DNA of 64,000 nucleotides. Source: Tupaia tana (taxonomy: Eukaryota; Chordata; Mammalia; Scandentia; Tupaiidae). Every line of letters starts with the position of its first letter. Positions within the stretch are counted from its first letter, which is position 1. The stretch is taken from assembly GCA_026018925.1 (NCBI GenBank), contig JAKSZU010000212.1:1-64000 (forward strand), given 5' to 3'. Positions 23,548 through 34,600 of this stretch are shown here, piece by piece. Both the position numbers and the translations under genes were made by a program. The notes under the pieces were generated by a model. It did not search any database, was not told the DNA's origin, and saw only the letters and a program-made list of their open reading frames with translations.

Positions 23548-24500
23548 AAAAAAATCGTAAAAAGGAAAAATTACCAAAAAAATGAGGAGACAGGAGCAGA
23601 GAGAGACAGAGACGTCAGAGACACAGAGACAGGGATAGAAGTTCAGAGGGGCTCCCTACCACACTAGCTTTGCTTGCTGGAGGCTGAATTATGAGTAGAA
23701 AATCTTCATTTCGCCTGTGCCCTGAAATATCTAGTTCCCAGTATCCATGTGGAATCTTCTCAGAGAATGGCTCAACTCTCCTGCCTGGGAGAAAGGAGCA
23801 GAAGGGCTTATTAACAAAACAAAAGATGGAGCTGAGAGCCAGAGAGAAATTCTACCTTTTAAAAAATCGTAAAAAGAAAAATTACCAAAAAAATGAGGAG
23901 ACAGGAGCAGAGAGAGACAGAGACCTCAGAGACACAGTGAGAGGGATAGAAGGCCAGAGGGTCTCCCTACCACACTAGCTTTGCTTGCTGGAGGCTGAAT
24001 TGTAAGTAGAAAATCTTCATTTCGCCTGTTCCCTGAAATATCTACTTCCCAGTATCCATGTGGAATCTTCTCAGAGAATGGCTCAACTCTCCTGCCTGGG
24101 AGAAAGGAGCAGAAGTGCTTATTAACAAAACAAAAGATGGAGCTGAGAGCCAGAGAGAAATTCTACCTTTAAAAAAATCGTAAAAAGGAAAAAATTACCA
24201 AAAATTGAGGAGACAGGTGCAGAGAGAGACAGAGACCTCAGAGACACAGAGACAGGGATAGAAGGCCAGAGGGACTCCCTACCACACTAGCTTTGCTTGC
24301 TGGAGGCTGAATTATGAGTAGAAAATCTTCATTTCGCCTGTGCCCTGAAATATCTAGTTCCCAGTATCCATGTGGAATCTTCTCAGAGAATGGCTCAACT
24401 CTCCTGCCTGGGAGAAAGGAGCAGAAGGTCTTATTAATAAAACAAAAGATGGAGCTGAGAGCCAGAGAGAAATTCTACCTTTAAAAAAATCGTAAAAAGG

Positions 24501-24761
24501 GGAACCAGCAGTTAGTGTAATGGCTATGTCGCTGGACTCCCACGTAGTCGACCGCGGTTCGCGTCTCGGACCCGGTGGCTTACAACTCACGCCGGGCGCG
24601 AGTGCGTGAGTGCCCAGGATCCCGAGAGGAGAATGGAGGAGAAGGGATTGCGGCATGACCATCATCCCTGGGGGGTGATTTCTCGCTTTCTGTCTCTATG
24701 TCTCTCTCTGTCTGTCTGGCGAGCGCACGCGCCCTATAGCGAAAAAACCTCTCCAAAAAAA
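24501..24761 (+). mobile_element. tRNA-derived SINE, copy 4
   Basis: Target duplications are at 24483-24500 and 24762-24779. The private change is 'catcatccctgg' for 'catcacccctgg'. The host monomer has 'cagaaggtcttatt' upstream, a mark shared only with the host of copy 6. A and B boxes are intact. Confidence 0.92.
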
Positions 24762-25402
24762 AAAAAAATCGTAAAAAGGAAAAATTACCAAAAAAATGAG
24801 GAGACAGGAGCAGAGAGAGACAGAGACGTCAGAGACATAGAGACAGGGATAGAAGGCCAGAGGGGCTCCCTACCACACTAGCTTTGCTTGCTGGAGGCTG
24901 AATTATGAGTAGAAAACCTTCATTTCGCCTGTACCCTGAAATATCTAGTTCCCAGTATCCATGTGGAATCTTCTCAGAGAATGGCTCAACTCTCCTGCCT
25001 GGGAGAAAGGAGCAGAAGGGCTTATTAACAAAACAAAAGATGGAGCTGAGAGCCAGAGAGAAATTCTACCTTTAAAAAAATCGTAAAAAGGAAAAATTAC
25101 CAAAAATTGAGGAGACAGGTGCAGAGAGAGACAGAGACCTCAGAGACACAGAGACAGGGATAGAAGGCCAGAGGGACTCCCTACCACACTAGCTTTGCTT
25201 GCTGGAGGCTGAATTATGAGTAGAAAATCTTCATTTCGCCTGTGCCCTGAAATATCTAGTTCCCAGTATCCATGTGGAATCTTCTCAGAGAATGGCTCAA
25301 CTCTCCTGCCTGGGAGAAAGGAGCAGAAGGGCTTATTAATAAAACAAAAGATGGAGCTGAGAGCCAGAGAGAAATTCTACCTTTAAAAAAATCGTAAAAA
25401 GG

Positions 25403-25662
25403 GGAACCAGCAGTTAGTGTAATGGCTATGTCGCTGGACTCCCACGTAGTCGACCGCGGTTCGCGTCTCGGACCCAGTGGCTTACAACTCACGCCGGGCG
25501 CGAGTGCGTGAGTGCCCAGGATCCCGAGAGGAGAATGGAGGAGAAGGGATTGCGGCATGACCATCACCCCTGGGGGGTGATTTCTCGCTTTCTGTCTCTA
25601 TGTCTCTCTCTGTCTGTCTGGCGAGCGCACGCGCCCTATAGCGAAAAAACCTCTCCAAAAAA
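25403..25662 (+). mobile_element. tRNA-derived SINE, copy 5
   Basis: Target duplications are at 25385-25402 and 25663-25680. It has 'gacccagtgg' like copy 3, which sits 2,115 bp upstream. The following tail has 'gacagacacgtcag', a private change. A and B boxes are intact. Confidence 0.92.
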
Positions 25663-26404
25663 AAAAAAATCGTAAAAAGGAAAAATTACCAAAAAAATGA
25701 GGAGACAGGAGCAGAGAGAGACAGACACGTCAGAGACACAGAGACAGGGATAGAAGTTCAGAGGGGCTCCCTACCACACTAGCTTTGCTTGCTGGAGGCT
25801 GAATTATGAGTAGAAAATCTTCATTTCGCCTGTGCCCTGAAATATCTAGTTCCCAGTATCCATGTGGAATCTTCTCAGAGAATGGCTCAACTCTCCTGCC
25901 TGGGAGAAAGGAGCAGAAGGGCTTATTAACAAAACAAATGTTGGAGCTGAGAGCCAGAGAGAAATTCTACCTTTAAAAAATCGTAAAAAGGAAAAATTAC
26001 CAAAAATGAATGACGAGACAGGAGCAGAGAAAGACAGAGACCTCAGAGACACAGAGACAGGTATAGAAGGCCAGAGGGGCTCCCTACCACACTAGCTTTG
26101 CTTGCTGGAGGCTGAATTATGAGTAGAAAATCTTCATTTCGCCTGTGCCCTGAAATATCTAGTTCCCAGTATCCATGTGGAATCTTCTCAGAGAATGGCT
26201 CAACTCTCCTGCCTGGGAGAAAGGAGCAGAAGGGCTTATTAACAAAACAAAAGATGGAGCTGAGAGCCAGAGAGAAATTCTACCTTTTAAAAAATCGTAA
26301 AAAGAAAAATTACCAAAAAAATGAGGAGACAGGAGCAGAGAGAGACAGAGACCTCAGAGACACAGTGAGAGGGATAGAAGGCCAGAGGGTCTCCCTACCA
26401 CACT

Positions 26405-26998
26405 AGCTTTGCTTGCTGGAGGCTGAATTGTAAGTAGAAAATCTTCATTTCGCCTGTTCCCTGAAATATCTAGTTCCCAGTATCCATGTGGAATCTTCTC
26501 AGAGAATGGCTCAACTCTCCTGCCTGGGAGAAAGGAGCAGAAGGTCTTATTAATAAAACAAAAGATGGAGCTGAGAGCCAGAGAGAAATTCTACCTTTAA
26601 AAAAAATCGTAAAAAGGGGAACCAGCAGTTAGTGTAATGGCTATGTCGCTGGACTCCCACGTAGTCGACCGCGGTTCGCGTCTCGGACCCGGTGGCTTAC
26701 AACTCACGCCGGGCGCGAGTGCGTGAGTGCCCAGGATCCCGAGAGGAGAATGGAGGAGAAGGGATTGCGGCATGACCATCACCCCTGGGGGGTGATTTCT
26801 CGCTTTCTGTCTCTATGTCTCTCTCTGTCTGTCTGGCGAGCGCACGCGCCCTATAGCGAAAAAACCTCTCCAAAAAAAAAAAAAAAATCGTAAAAAGGAA
26901 AAATTACCAAAAAAATGAGGAGACAGGAGCAGAGAGAGACAGAGACGTCAGAGACACAGAGACAGGGATAGAAGGCCAGAGGGGCTCCCTACCACACT
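26405..26998 (+). repeat. Chimeric SINE-bearing monomer
   Basis: The 5' part has 'gaattgtaagtag' and 'gcctgttccctg', marks of the SINE-free monomer at 23977. The 3' part has 'cagaaggtcttattaataaa', the mark of the SINE monomer at 24289. In the donor region these are neighbours. The chimera is what unequal exchange between the two would leave, with one monomer length lost. The crossover lies between the 'cctgttccc' mark (about 26453) and the 'aaggtctt' mark (about 26541). Confidence 0.82.
26618..26880 (+). mobile_element. tRNA-derived SINE, copy 6
   Basis: Target duplications are at 26600-26617 and 26881-26898; the 5' A run has one extra A. It has the longest A run of the ten (16 including the target A). 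Otherwise it is the standard 'gcggcatgacc' form with A and B boxes intact. It lies in the chimeric monomer 26405-26998. Confidence 0.92.
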
Positions 26999-28877
26999 AG
27001 CTTTGCTTGCTGGAGGCTGAATTATGAGTAGAAAATCTTCATTTCACCTGTGCCCTGAAATATCTAGTTCCCAGTATCCATGTGGAATCTTCTCAGAGAA
27101 TGGCTCAACTCTCCTGCCTGGGAGAAAGGAGCAGAAGGGCTTATTAACAAAACAAAAGATGGAGCTGAGAGCCAGAGAGAAATTCTACCTTTAAAAAATT
27201 CGTAAAAAGGAAAAATTACCAAAAAAATGAGGAGACAGGAGCAGAGAGAGACAGAGACCTCAGAGACACAGAGACAGGGCTAGAAGGCCAGAGGGACCCC
27301 CTACCACAGTAGCTTTGCTTGCTGGAGGCTGAATTATGAGTAGAAAATCTTCATTTCGCCTGTGTCCTGAAATATCTGGTTCCAAGTATCCATGTGGAAT
27401 CTTCTCGGAGAATGGCTCAACTCTCCTGCCTGGGAGAAAGGAGCAGAAGGGCTTATTAACAAAACAAATGATGGACCTGAGAGCCAGAGAGAAATTCTAC
27501 CTTTAAAAAATCGTAAAAAGAAAAAATTACGAAAAATGAATGACGAGACAGGAGCAGAGTGAGACAGAGACCTCAGAGACACAGAGACAGGGATAGAAGG
27601 CCAGAGGGGCTCCCTACCACACTAGCTTTGCTTGCTGGAGGCTGAATTATGAATAGAAAATCTTCATTTTGCCTGTGCCCTGAAATATCTAGTTCCCAGT
27701 ATCCATGTGGAATCTTCTCAGAGAATGGCTCAACTCTCCTGCCTGGGAGAAAGGAGCAGAAGGGCTTATTAACAAAACAAAAGATGGAGCTGAGTGCCAG
27801 AGAGAAATTCTACCTTTAAAAAAATCGTAAATAGGAAAAATTACCAAAAAAATATGAGGAGACAGGAGCAGAGATATACAGAGACCTCAGAGACACAGAG
27901 ACAGGGATAGAAGGCCAGAGAGGCTCCCTACCACACTAGCTTTGCTTGCTGGAGGCTGAATTATGAGTAGAAAATCTTCATTTCGCCTGTGCTCTGAAAT
28001 ATCTAGTTCCTAGTATCCATGTGGAATCTTCTCAGAGAATGGCTCAACTCTCCTGCCTGGGAGAAAGGAGCAGAAGGGCTTATTAACAAAACAAAAGATG
28101 GAGTTGAGAGCCAGAGAGATATTCTACCTTTAAAAAAATCGTAAAAAGGAAAAATTACCAAAAACAAAATGAGGAGACAAGAGCAGAGAGCGACAGAGAA
28201 CTCAGAGACAGAGAGACAGGGATAGAAGGCCAGAGGGGCTCCCTATCACACTAGCTTTGCTTGCTGGAGGCTGAATTATGAGTAGAAAATCTTCATTTCG
28301 CCTGTGCCCTGAAATATCTAGTTCCCAGTATCCATGTGGAATCTTCTCAGAAAATGGCTCAACTCTCCTGCCTGGGAGAAAGGAGCAGAAGGGCTTATTA
28401 ACAAAACAAAAGATGGAGCTGAGAGAAAGAGAGAAATTCTACCTTTAAAAAAATCGAAAAAATGAAAAATTACCAAAAAAATAGGAGGAGACAGGAGCAG
28501 AGAGAGACAGAGACCTCTGAGACACAGAGACAGGGATAGAAGGCCAGGGGCGCTCCCTACCACACTAGCTTTGCTTGTTGGAGGCTGAATTATGAGTAGA
28601 AAATCTTCATTTCGCCTGTACCCTGAAATATCTATTTCCCAGTATCCATGTGGAATCTTCTCAGAGAATGGCTCAACTCTCCTGCCTGGGAGAAAGGAGC
28701 AGAAGGGCTTATTAACAAAACAAAAGATGGAGCTGAGAGCCAGAGAGAAATTCTACCTTTTAAAAAATCGTAAAAAGAAAAATTACCAAAAAAATGAGGA
28801 GACAGGAGCAGAGAGAGACAGAGACCTCAGAGACACAGAGACAGGGATAGAAGGCCAGAGGGACTCCCTACCACACT
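26999..28877 (+). repeat. Six mixed satellite monomers
   Basis: Monomers start at 26999, 27311, 27624, 27938, 28253 and 28567. The one at 27311 is type h. The one at 27624 has 'gctgagtgcc' and 'aaatagg'. The one at 27938 resembles 627 ('gctctgaaat', 'gttcctag', 'gagcgacag'). The one at 28253 is g-like with 'gagagaaagagag' and 'ccaggggcgc'. The one at 28567 has 'gcctgtaccc' and 'taccttttaaa'. Confidence 0.85.
27193..27298 (+). other. Representative A-tract cluster plus purine-rich tail of the monomer
   Basis: A runs of 6, 5, 5 and 7 start at 27193, 27204, 27211 and 27221, spacing 11, 7 and 10 bp, close to one helical turn. Such phased A-tracts are known to bend DNA. The next ~70 bp (27229-27298) is almost free of T and is built of GAGACAG- and CAGAGA-like words. 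The same arrangement recurs in nearly every monomer, with A-tract lengths varying by 1-3. Confidence 0.7.
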
Positions 28878-29469
28878 AGCTTTGCTTGCTGGAGGCTGAA
28901 TTATGAGTAGAAAATCTTCATTTCGCCTGTGCCCTGAAATATCTAGTTCCCAGTATCCATGTGGAATCTTCTCAGAGAATGGCTCAACTCTCCTGCCTGG
29001 GAGAAAGGAGCAGAAGGGCTTATTAACAAAACAAAAGATGGAGCTGAGAGCCAGAGAGAAATTCTACCTTTAAAAAAATCGTAAAAAGGGGAACCAGCAG
29101 TTAGTGTAATGGCTATGTCGCTGGACTCCCACGTAGTCGACCGCGGTTCGCGTCTCGGACCCGGTGGCTTACAACTCACGCCGGGCGCGAGTGTGTGCGT
29201 GCCCAGGATCCCGAGAGGAGAATGGAGGAGAAGGGATTGCGGCGTGACCATCAACACTGGGGGGTGATTTCTCGCTTTCTGTCTCTATGTCTCTCTCTGT
29301 CTGTCTGGCGAGCGCACGCGCCCTATAGCGAAAAAACCTCTCCAAAAAAAAAAAAAAATCGTAAAAAGGAAAAATTACCAAAAAAATGAGGAGACTGGAG
29401 CAGAGAGAGACAGAGACCTCAGAGACACAGAGACAGGTATAGAAGGCCAGAGGGGCTCACTACCACACT
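28878..29469 (+). repeat. SINE-bearing satellite monomer hosting SINE 7
   Basis: A 592-bp monomer. Its tail has 'gagactggag' and 'caggtatag', unlike the SINE hosts upstream. Its 3' neighbours at 29470 and 29782 are the v and w monomer types seen again at 32603, 34487 and 41340. Confidence 0.88.
29090..29351 (+). mobile_element. tRNA-derived SINE, copy 7
   Basis: Target duplications are at 29072-29089 and 29352-29369. First copy of the second SINE group, which has 'gcggcgtgacc' where copies 1-6 have 'gcggcatgacc', and 'gcgtgccc' for 'gagtgccc'. Private changes are 'gagtgtgtgcg' and 'catcaacactgg'. A and B boxes are intact. Confidence 0.92.
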
Positions 29470-30410
29470 AGCTTTGCTTGCTGGAGGCTGAATTATGAGT
29501 AGAAAATCTTCATTTTGCCTGTGCCCTGAAATATCTAGTTCCCAGTATCCATGTGGAATCTTCTCAGAGAATGGCTCAACTCTCCTGCCTGGGAGAAAGG
29601 AGCAGAAGGGCTTATTAAAGAAACAAAAGATGGAGCTGAGAGCCAGAGAGAAATTCTACCTTTAAAAAAATTGTAAAAAGGAAAAATTATTAAAAAAATG
29701 AGGAGACAGGAGCAGAGAGAGACAGAGACCTCAGAGTCACAGAGACAGGAATAGAAGGCCAGAGGGGCTCCCTACCACACTAGCTTTGCTTGCTGGAGGC
29801 TGAATTATGAGTGGAAAATCTTCATTTCGCCTGTGACCTGAAATATCTTGTTCCCAGTATCCATGTGGAATCTTCTCAGAGAATGGCTCAACTCTTCTGC
29901 CTGGGAGAAAGGAGCAGAAGGGCTTATTAACAAAACAAATGATGGAGCTGAGAGCCAGAGAGAAATTCTACCTTTAAAAAATCGTAAAAAGAAAAAATTA
30001 CCAAAAATGAATGACGAGACAGGAGCAGAGAGATACAGAGACCTCAGAGACACAGAGACAGGGATAGAAGGCCAGAGGGGCTCCCTACCACACTAGCTTT
30101 GCTTGCTGGATGCTGAATTATGAGTAGAAAATCTTCATTTCGCCTGTGCTCTGAAATATCTAGTTCCCAGTATCCATGTGGAATCTTCTCAGAGAATGGC
30201 TCAACTCTCCTGCCTGGGAGAAAGGAGCAGAAGGGCTTATTAACAAAACAAAAGATGGAGCTGAGAGCCAGAGAGAAATTCTACCTTTAAAAAAAATCGT
30301 AATTAGGAAAAAATTACCAAAAAAATATGAGGAGACAGGAGCAGAGAGAGACAGAGACCTCAGAGACACAGAGACAGGGATAGAAGGCCAGAGGGGCTTC
30401 CTACCACACT
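29470..30410 (+). repeat. Three mixed satellite monomers (v, w, and 'aattagg' type)
   Basis: Monomers start at 29470, 29782 and 30095. The first has 'ttaaagaaac' and 'attattaaaa'. The second has 'gagtggaaaatc' and 'gcctgtgacctg', as in 32915. The third has 'gtaattagg', as in 33545, and 'ggatgctg' at the anchor. Confidence 0.83.
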
Positions 30411-31660
30411 AGCTTTGCTTGCTGGAGGCTGAATTATGAGTACAAAATCTTCATTTCGCCTGTGCCCTGAAATATCTAGTTCCCAGTATCCATGTTGGAT
30501 CTTCTCAGAGAATGGCTCAACTCTCCTACCTGGGAGAAAGGAGCAGAAGGGCTTATTAACAAAACGAATGATGGAGCTGAGAGCCAGAGAGAAATTCTAC
30601 CTTTAAAAAATCGTAAAAAGAAAAATTACCAAAAATGAATGACGAGACAGGAGCAGAGAGAGACAGAGACTTCAGAGACACAGAGACAGTGATAGAAGGC
30701 CAGAGGCGCTCCCTACCACACTAGCTTTGCTTGCTGGAGGCTGAATTATGAGTAGAAAATCTTCATTTCACCTGTGCCCTGAAATATCTAGTTCCCAGTA
30801 GCCATGTGGAATCTTCTCAGAGAATGGCTCAACTCTCCTGTCTGGGAGAAAGGAACAGAAGTGCTTATTAACAAAACAAAGATGGAGCTGAGAGCCAGAG
30901 AGAAATTCTACGTTTAAAAGAATCGTAAAAAGGAAAAATTACCAAAAATAAATTTGGAGACAGGAGCAGAGAGAGACAGAGACCTCAGTGAGACAGAGAC
31001 AGGGATAGAAGTTCAGAGGGGCTCCCTACCACACTAGCTTTGCTTGCTGGAGACTGAATTATGAGTAGAAAATCTTCATTTCGCCTGTGCCCTGAAATAC
31101 CTAGTTCCCAGTGTCCATGTGGAATCTTCTCAGAGAATGGCTCAACTCTCCTACCTGGGAGAAAGGAGCAGAAGGGCTTATTAACAAAACGAATGATGGA
31201 GCTGAGAGCCAGAGAGAAATTCTACCTTTAAAAAATCGTAAAAAGAAAAATTACCAAAAATGAATGATGAGACAGGAGCAGAGAGAGACAGAGACTTCAG
31301 AGACACAGAGACAGTGATAGAAGGCCAGAGGCGCTCCCTACCAGACTAGCTTTGCTTGCTGGAGGCTGAATTATGAGTAGAAAATCTTCATTTCACCTGT
31401 GCCCTGAAATATCTAGTTCCCAGTAGCCATGTGGAATCTTCTCAGAGAATGGCTCAACTTTCCTGCCTGGGAGAAAGGAGCAGAAGTGCTTATTAAGAAA
31501 ACAAAGATGGAGCTGAGAGCCAGAGAGAAATTCTACCTTTAAAAGAATCGTAAAAAGGAAAAATTACCAAAAATAAATTTGGAGACAGGAGCAGAGAGAG
31601 ACAGAGACCTCAGAGGCACAGAGACAGGGATAGAAGTTCAGAGGGTCTCCCTACCACACT
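30411..31660 (+). repeat. Tandem duplication of a 625-bp monomer dimer
   Basis: Dimer 1 is 30411-31035 (monomers 30411, 30723); dimer 2 is 31036-31660 (31036, 31348). First members share 'cctacctggg', 'aaaacgaatgatgg', 'agtgatagaag' and 'gaggcgctcc'. Second members share 'tttcacctg', 'cagtagccatg', 'gaagtgctt', 'aatttggag' and 'aagttcagagg'. Several private changes in each dimer make this duplication look older than the 41-54-kb repeats. Confidence 0.85.
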
Positions 31661-34600
31661 ACCTTTGCTTGCTGGAGGCTGAATTATGAGTAGAAAATCT
31701 TCATTTCTCCTGTGCCCTGAAATATCTAGTTCCCAGTGTCCATGTGGAATCTTCTCAGAGAATGGCTCAACTCTCCTGCCTGGGAGAAAGGAGCAGAAAG
31801 GCTTATTAACAAAACAAAAGATGGAGCTGAGAGCCAGAGAGAAATTCTACCTTTAAAAAAAATCGTAAAAATGAAAAATTACCAAAAAAAATAGGAGGAG
31901 ACAGGAGCAGAGAGAGACAGAGACCTCAGAGACACAGAGACAGGGATAGAAGGTCAGAGGGGCTCCCTACCACACTAGCTTTGCTTGCTGGAGGCTGAAT
32001 TATGAGTAGAAAATCTTCATTTCGCCTGTGCCCTGAAATATCTAGTTCCCAGTATCCATGTGGAATCTTCTCAGAGAATGGCTCAACTCTCCTGCCTGGG
32101 AGAAAGGAGCAGAAGGGCTTATTAACAAAACAAAAGATGGAGCTGAGAGCCAGAGAGAAATTCTACCTTTAAAAAAATCGTAAAAATGAAAAATTACCAA
32201 AAAAATAGGAGGAGACAGGAGCAGAGAGAGACAGAGACCCCAGAGACAAAGAGACAGGGATAGAATGTCAGAGGGGCTCCCTACCACACAAGCTTTGCTT
32301 GCTGGAGGCTGAATTATGAGTAGAAAATCTTCATTTCGCCTGTGCCCTGAAATATCTAGTTCCCAGTATCCATGTGGAATCTTCTCAGAGAATGGCTCAA
32401 CTCTCCTGCCTGGGAGAAAGGAGCAGAAGGGCTTATTAACAAAACAAAAGATGGAGCTGAGAGCCAGAGAGAAATTCTAAATTTAAAAAAATTGTAAAAA
32501 GAAAAATTAACAAAAAAAATGAGGAGACAGGAGCAGAGAGAGACAGAGAACTCAGAAACACAGAGACAGGTATAGAAGGCCAGAGGGGCTCCCTACCACA
32601 CTAGCTTTGCTTGCTGGAGGCTGATTTATGAGTAGATAATCTTCATTTGGCCTGTGCCCTGAAATATCTAGTTCCCAGTATCCATGTGGAATCTTCTCAG
32701 AGAATGGCTCATCTCTCCTGCCTGGGAGAAAGGAGCAGAAGGGCTTATTAAAGAAACAAAAGATGGAGCTGAGAGCCAGAGAGAAATTCTACCTTTAAAA
32801 AAATCGTAAAAAGGAAAAATTACCAAAAAAATGAGGAGAAAGGAGCAGAGAGAGACAGAGACCTCAGAGACACAGAGACAGGAATAGAAAGCCAGAGGGG
32901 CTCCCTACCACACTAGCTTTGCTTGCTGGAGGCTGAATTATGAGTGGAAAATCTTCATTTCGCCTGTGACCTGAAATATCTTGTTCCCAGTATCCATGTG
33001 GAATCTTCTCAGAGAATGGCTCAACTCTCCTGCCTGGGAGAAAGGAGCAGAGGGGGCTTATTAACAAAACAAATGATGGAGCTGAGAGCCAGAGAGAAAT
33101 TCTACCTTTAAAAAATCGTAAAAAGAAAAAATTACCAAAAATGAATGACGAGACAGGAGCAGAGAGAGACAGAGACCTCAGAGACACAGAGACAGGGATA
33201 GAAGGCCAGAGGGGCTCCCTACCACACTAGCTTTGCTTGCTGGAGGAAGAATTATGAGTAGAAAATCTTCATTTCGCCTCTGCCCTGAAATATCTATTTC
33301 CCAGTATACATGTGGAAACTTCTCAGAGAATGGCTCAACTCTCCTGCCTGGGAGAAAGGAGCAGAAGGGCTTATTAACAAAACAAAAGATGGAGCTGAGA
33401 GCCAGAGAGAAATTCTACCTTTAAAAAAATCGTAAAAAGGAAAAATTACCAAAAAAAAAATGAGGAGACAGGAGCAGAGAGAGACAGAGACCTCAGAGAC
33501 ACAGAGACAGGGATAGAAGGCCCCGAGGGGCTAACTACCACACTAGCTTTGCTTGCTGGAGCCCTGAATTATGAGTAGAAAATCTTCATTTCGCCTGTGC
33601 TCTGAAATATCTAGTTCCCAGTATCCATGTGGAATCTTCTCAGAGAATGGCTCAACTCTCCTGCCTGGGAGAAAGGAGCAGAAGGGCTTATTAACAAAAC
33701 AAAAGATGGAGCTGAGAGCCAGAGAGAAATTCTACATTTAAAAAAAATCGTAATTAGGAAAAATTACCAAAAAAATATGAGGAGACAGGAGCAGAGAGAG
33801 ACAGAGACCTCAGAGACACAGAGACAGGGATAGAAGGCCAGAGGGGCTTCCTACCACACTAGCTTTGCTTGCTGGAGGCTGAATTATGAGTAGAAAATCT
33901 TCATTTCGCCTGTGCCCTGAAATATCTAGTTCCCAGTATCCATGTGGAAACTTCTCAGAGAATGGCTCAACTCTCCTACCTGGGAGAAAGGAGCAGAAGG
34001 GCTTATTAACAAAACGAATGATGGAGCTGAGAGCCAGAGAGAAATTCTACCTTTAAAAAATCGTAAAAAGAAAAAATTACCAAAAGTGAATGATGAGACA
34101 GGATCAGAGAGAGACAGAGACCTTAGAGACACAGAGACAGGGATCGGAGGCCAGAGGGGCTCCCTACCACACTAGCTTTGCTTGCTGGAGGCTGAATAAT
34201 GAGTAGAAAGTCTTCATTTCGCCTGTGCCCTGAAATATCTAGTTCCCAGTATCCATGTGGAATCTTCTCAGAGAATGGCTCAACTCTCCTGCCTGGGAGA
34301 AAGGAGCAGAAGGGCTTATTAACAAAACAAAAGATGGAGCTGAGAGCCAGAGAGAAATTCTAAAATTTAAAAAAATTGTAAAAAAAAAAATTAACAAAAA
34401 AAATGAGGAGACAGGAGCAGAGAGAGACAGAGACCTCAGAAACACAAAGACAGGTATAGAAGGCCAGAGGGGCTCCCTACCACACTAGCTTTGCTTGCTG
34501 GAGGCTGAATTATGAGTAGATAATCTTCATTTGGCCTGTGCCCTGAAATATCTAGTTCCCAGTATCCATGTGGAATCTTCTCAGAGAATGGCTCAACTCT

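Larger units (their letters stand above)
22765..26998 (+). repeat. SINE-rich satellite stretch: four SINE monomers among nine
   Basis: Monomers start at 22765, 23076 (SINE), 23666, 23977, 24289 (SINE), 24880, 25191 (SINE), 25781, 26094 and 26405 (SINE). 22765-23665 and 24880-25780 are copies at an offset of 2,115 bp, sharing 'gtaccctg', 'gtgcagag', 'gacccagtgg' and 'aagttcagagg'. 23666 and 26094 are copies ('cctttt', 'gtgagaggg'). The SINE monomer at 26405 is a chimera of 23977 and 24289. SINE-to-SINE spacings are 1,213, 902 and 1,215 bp. Confidence 0.88.
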
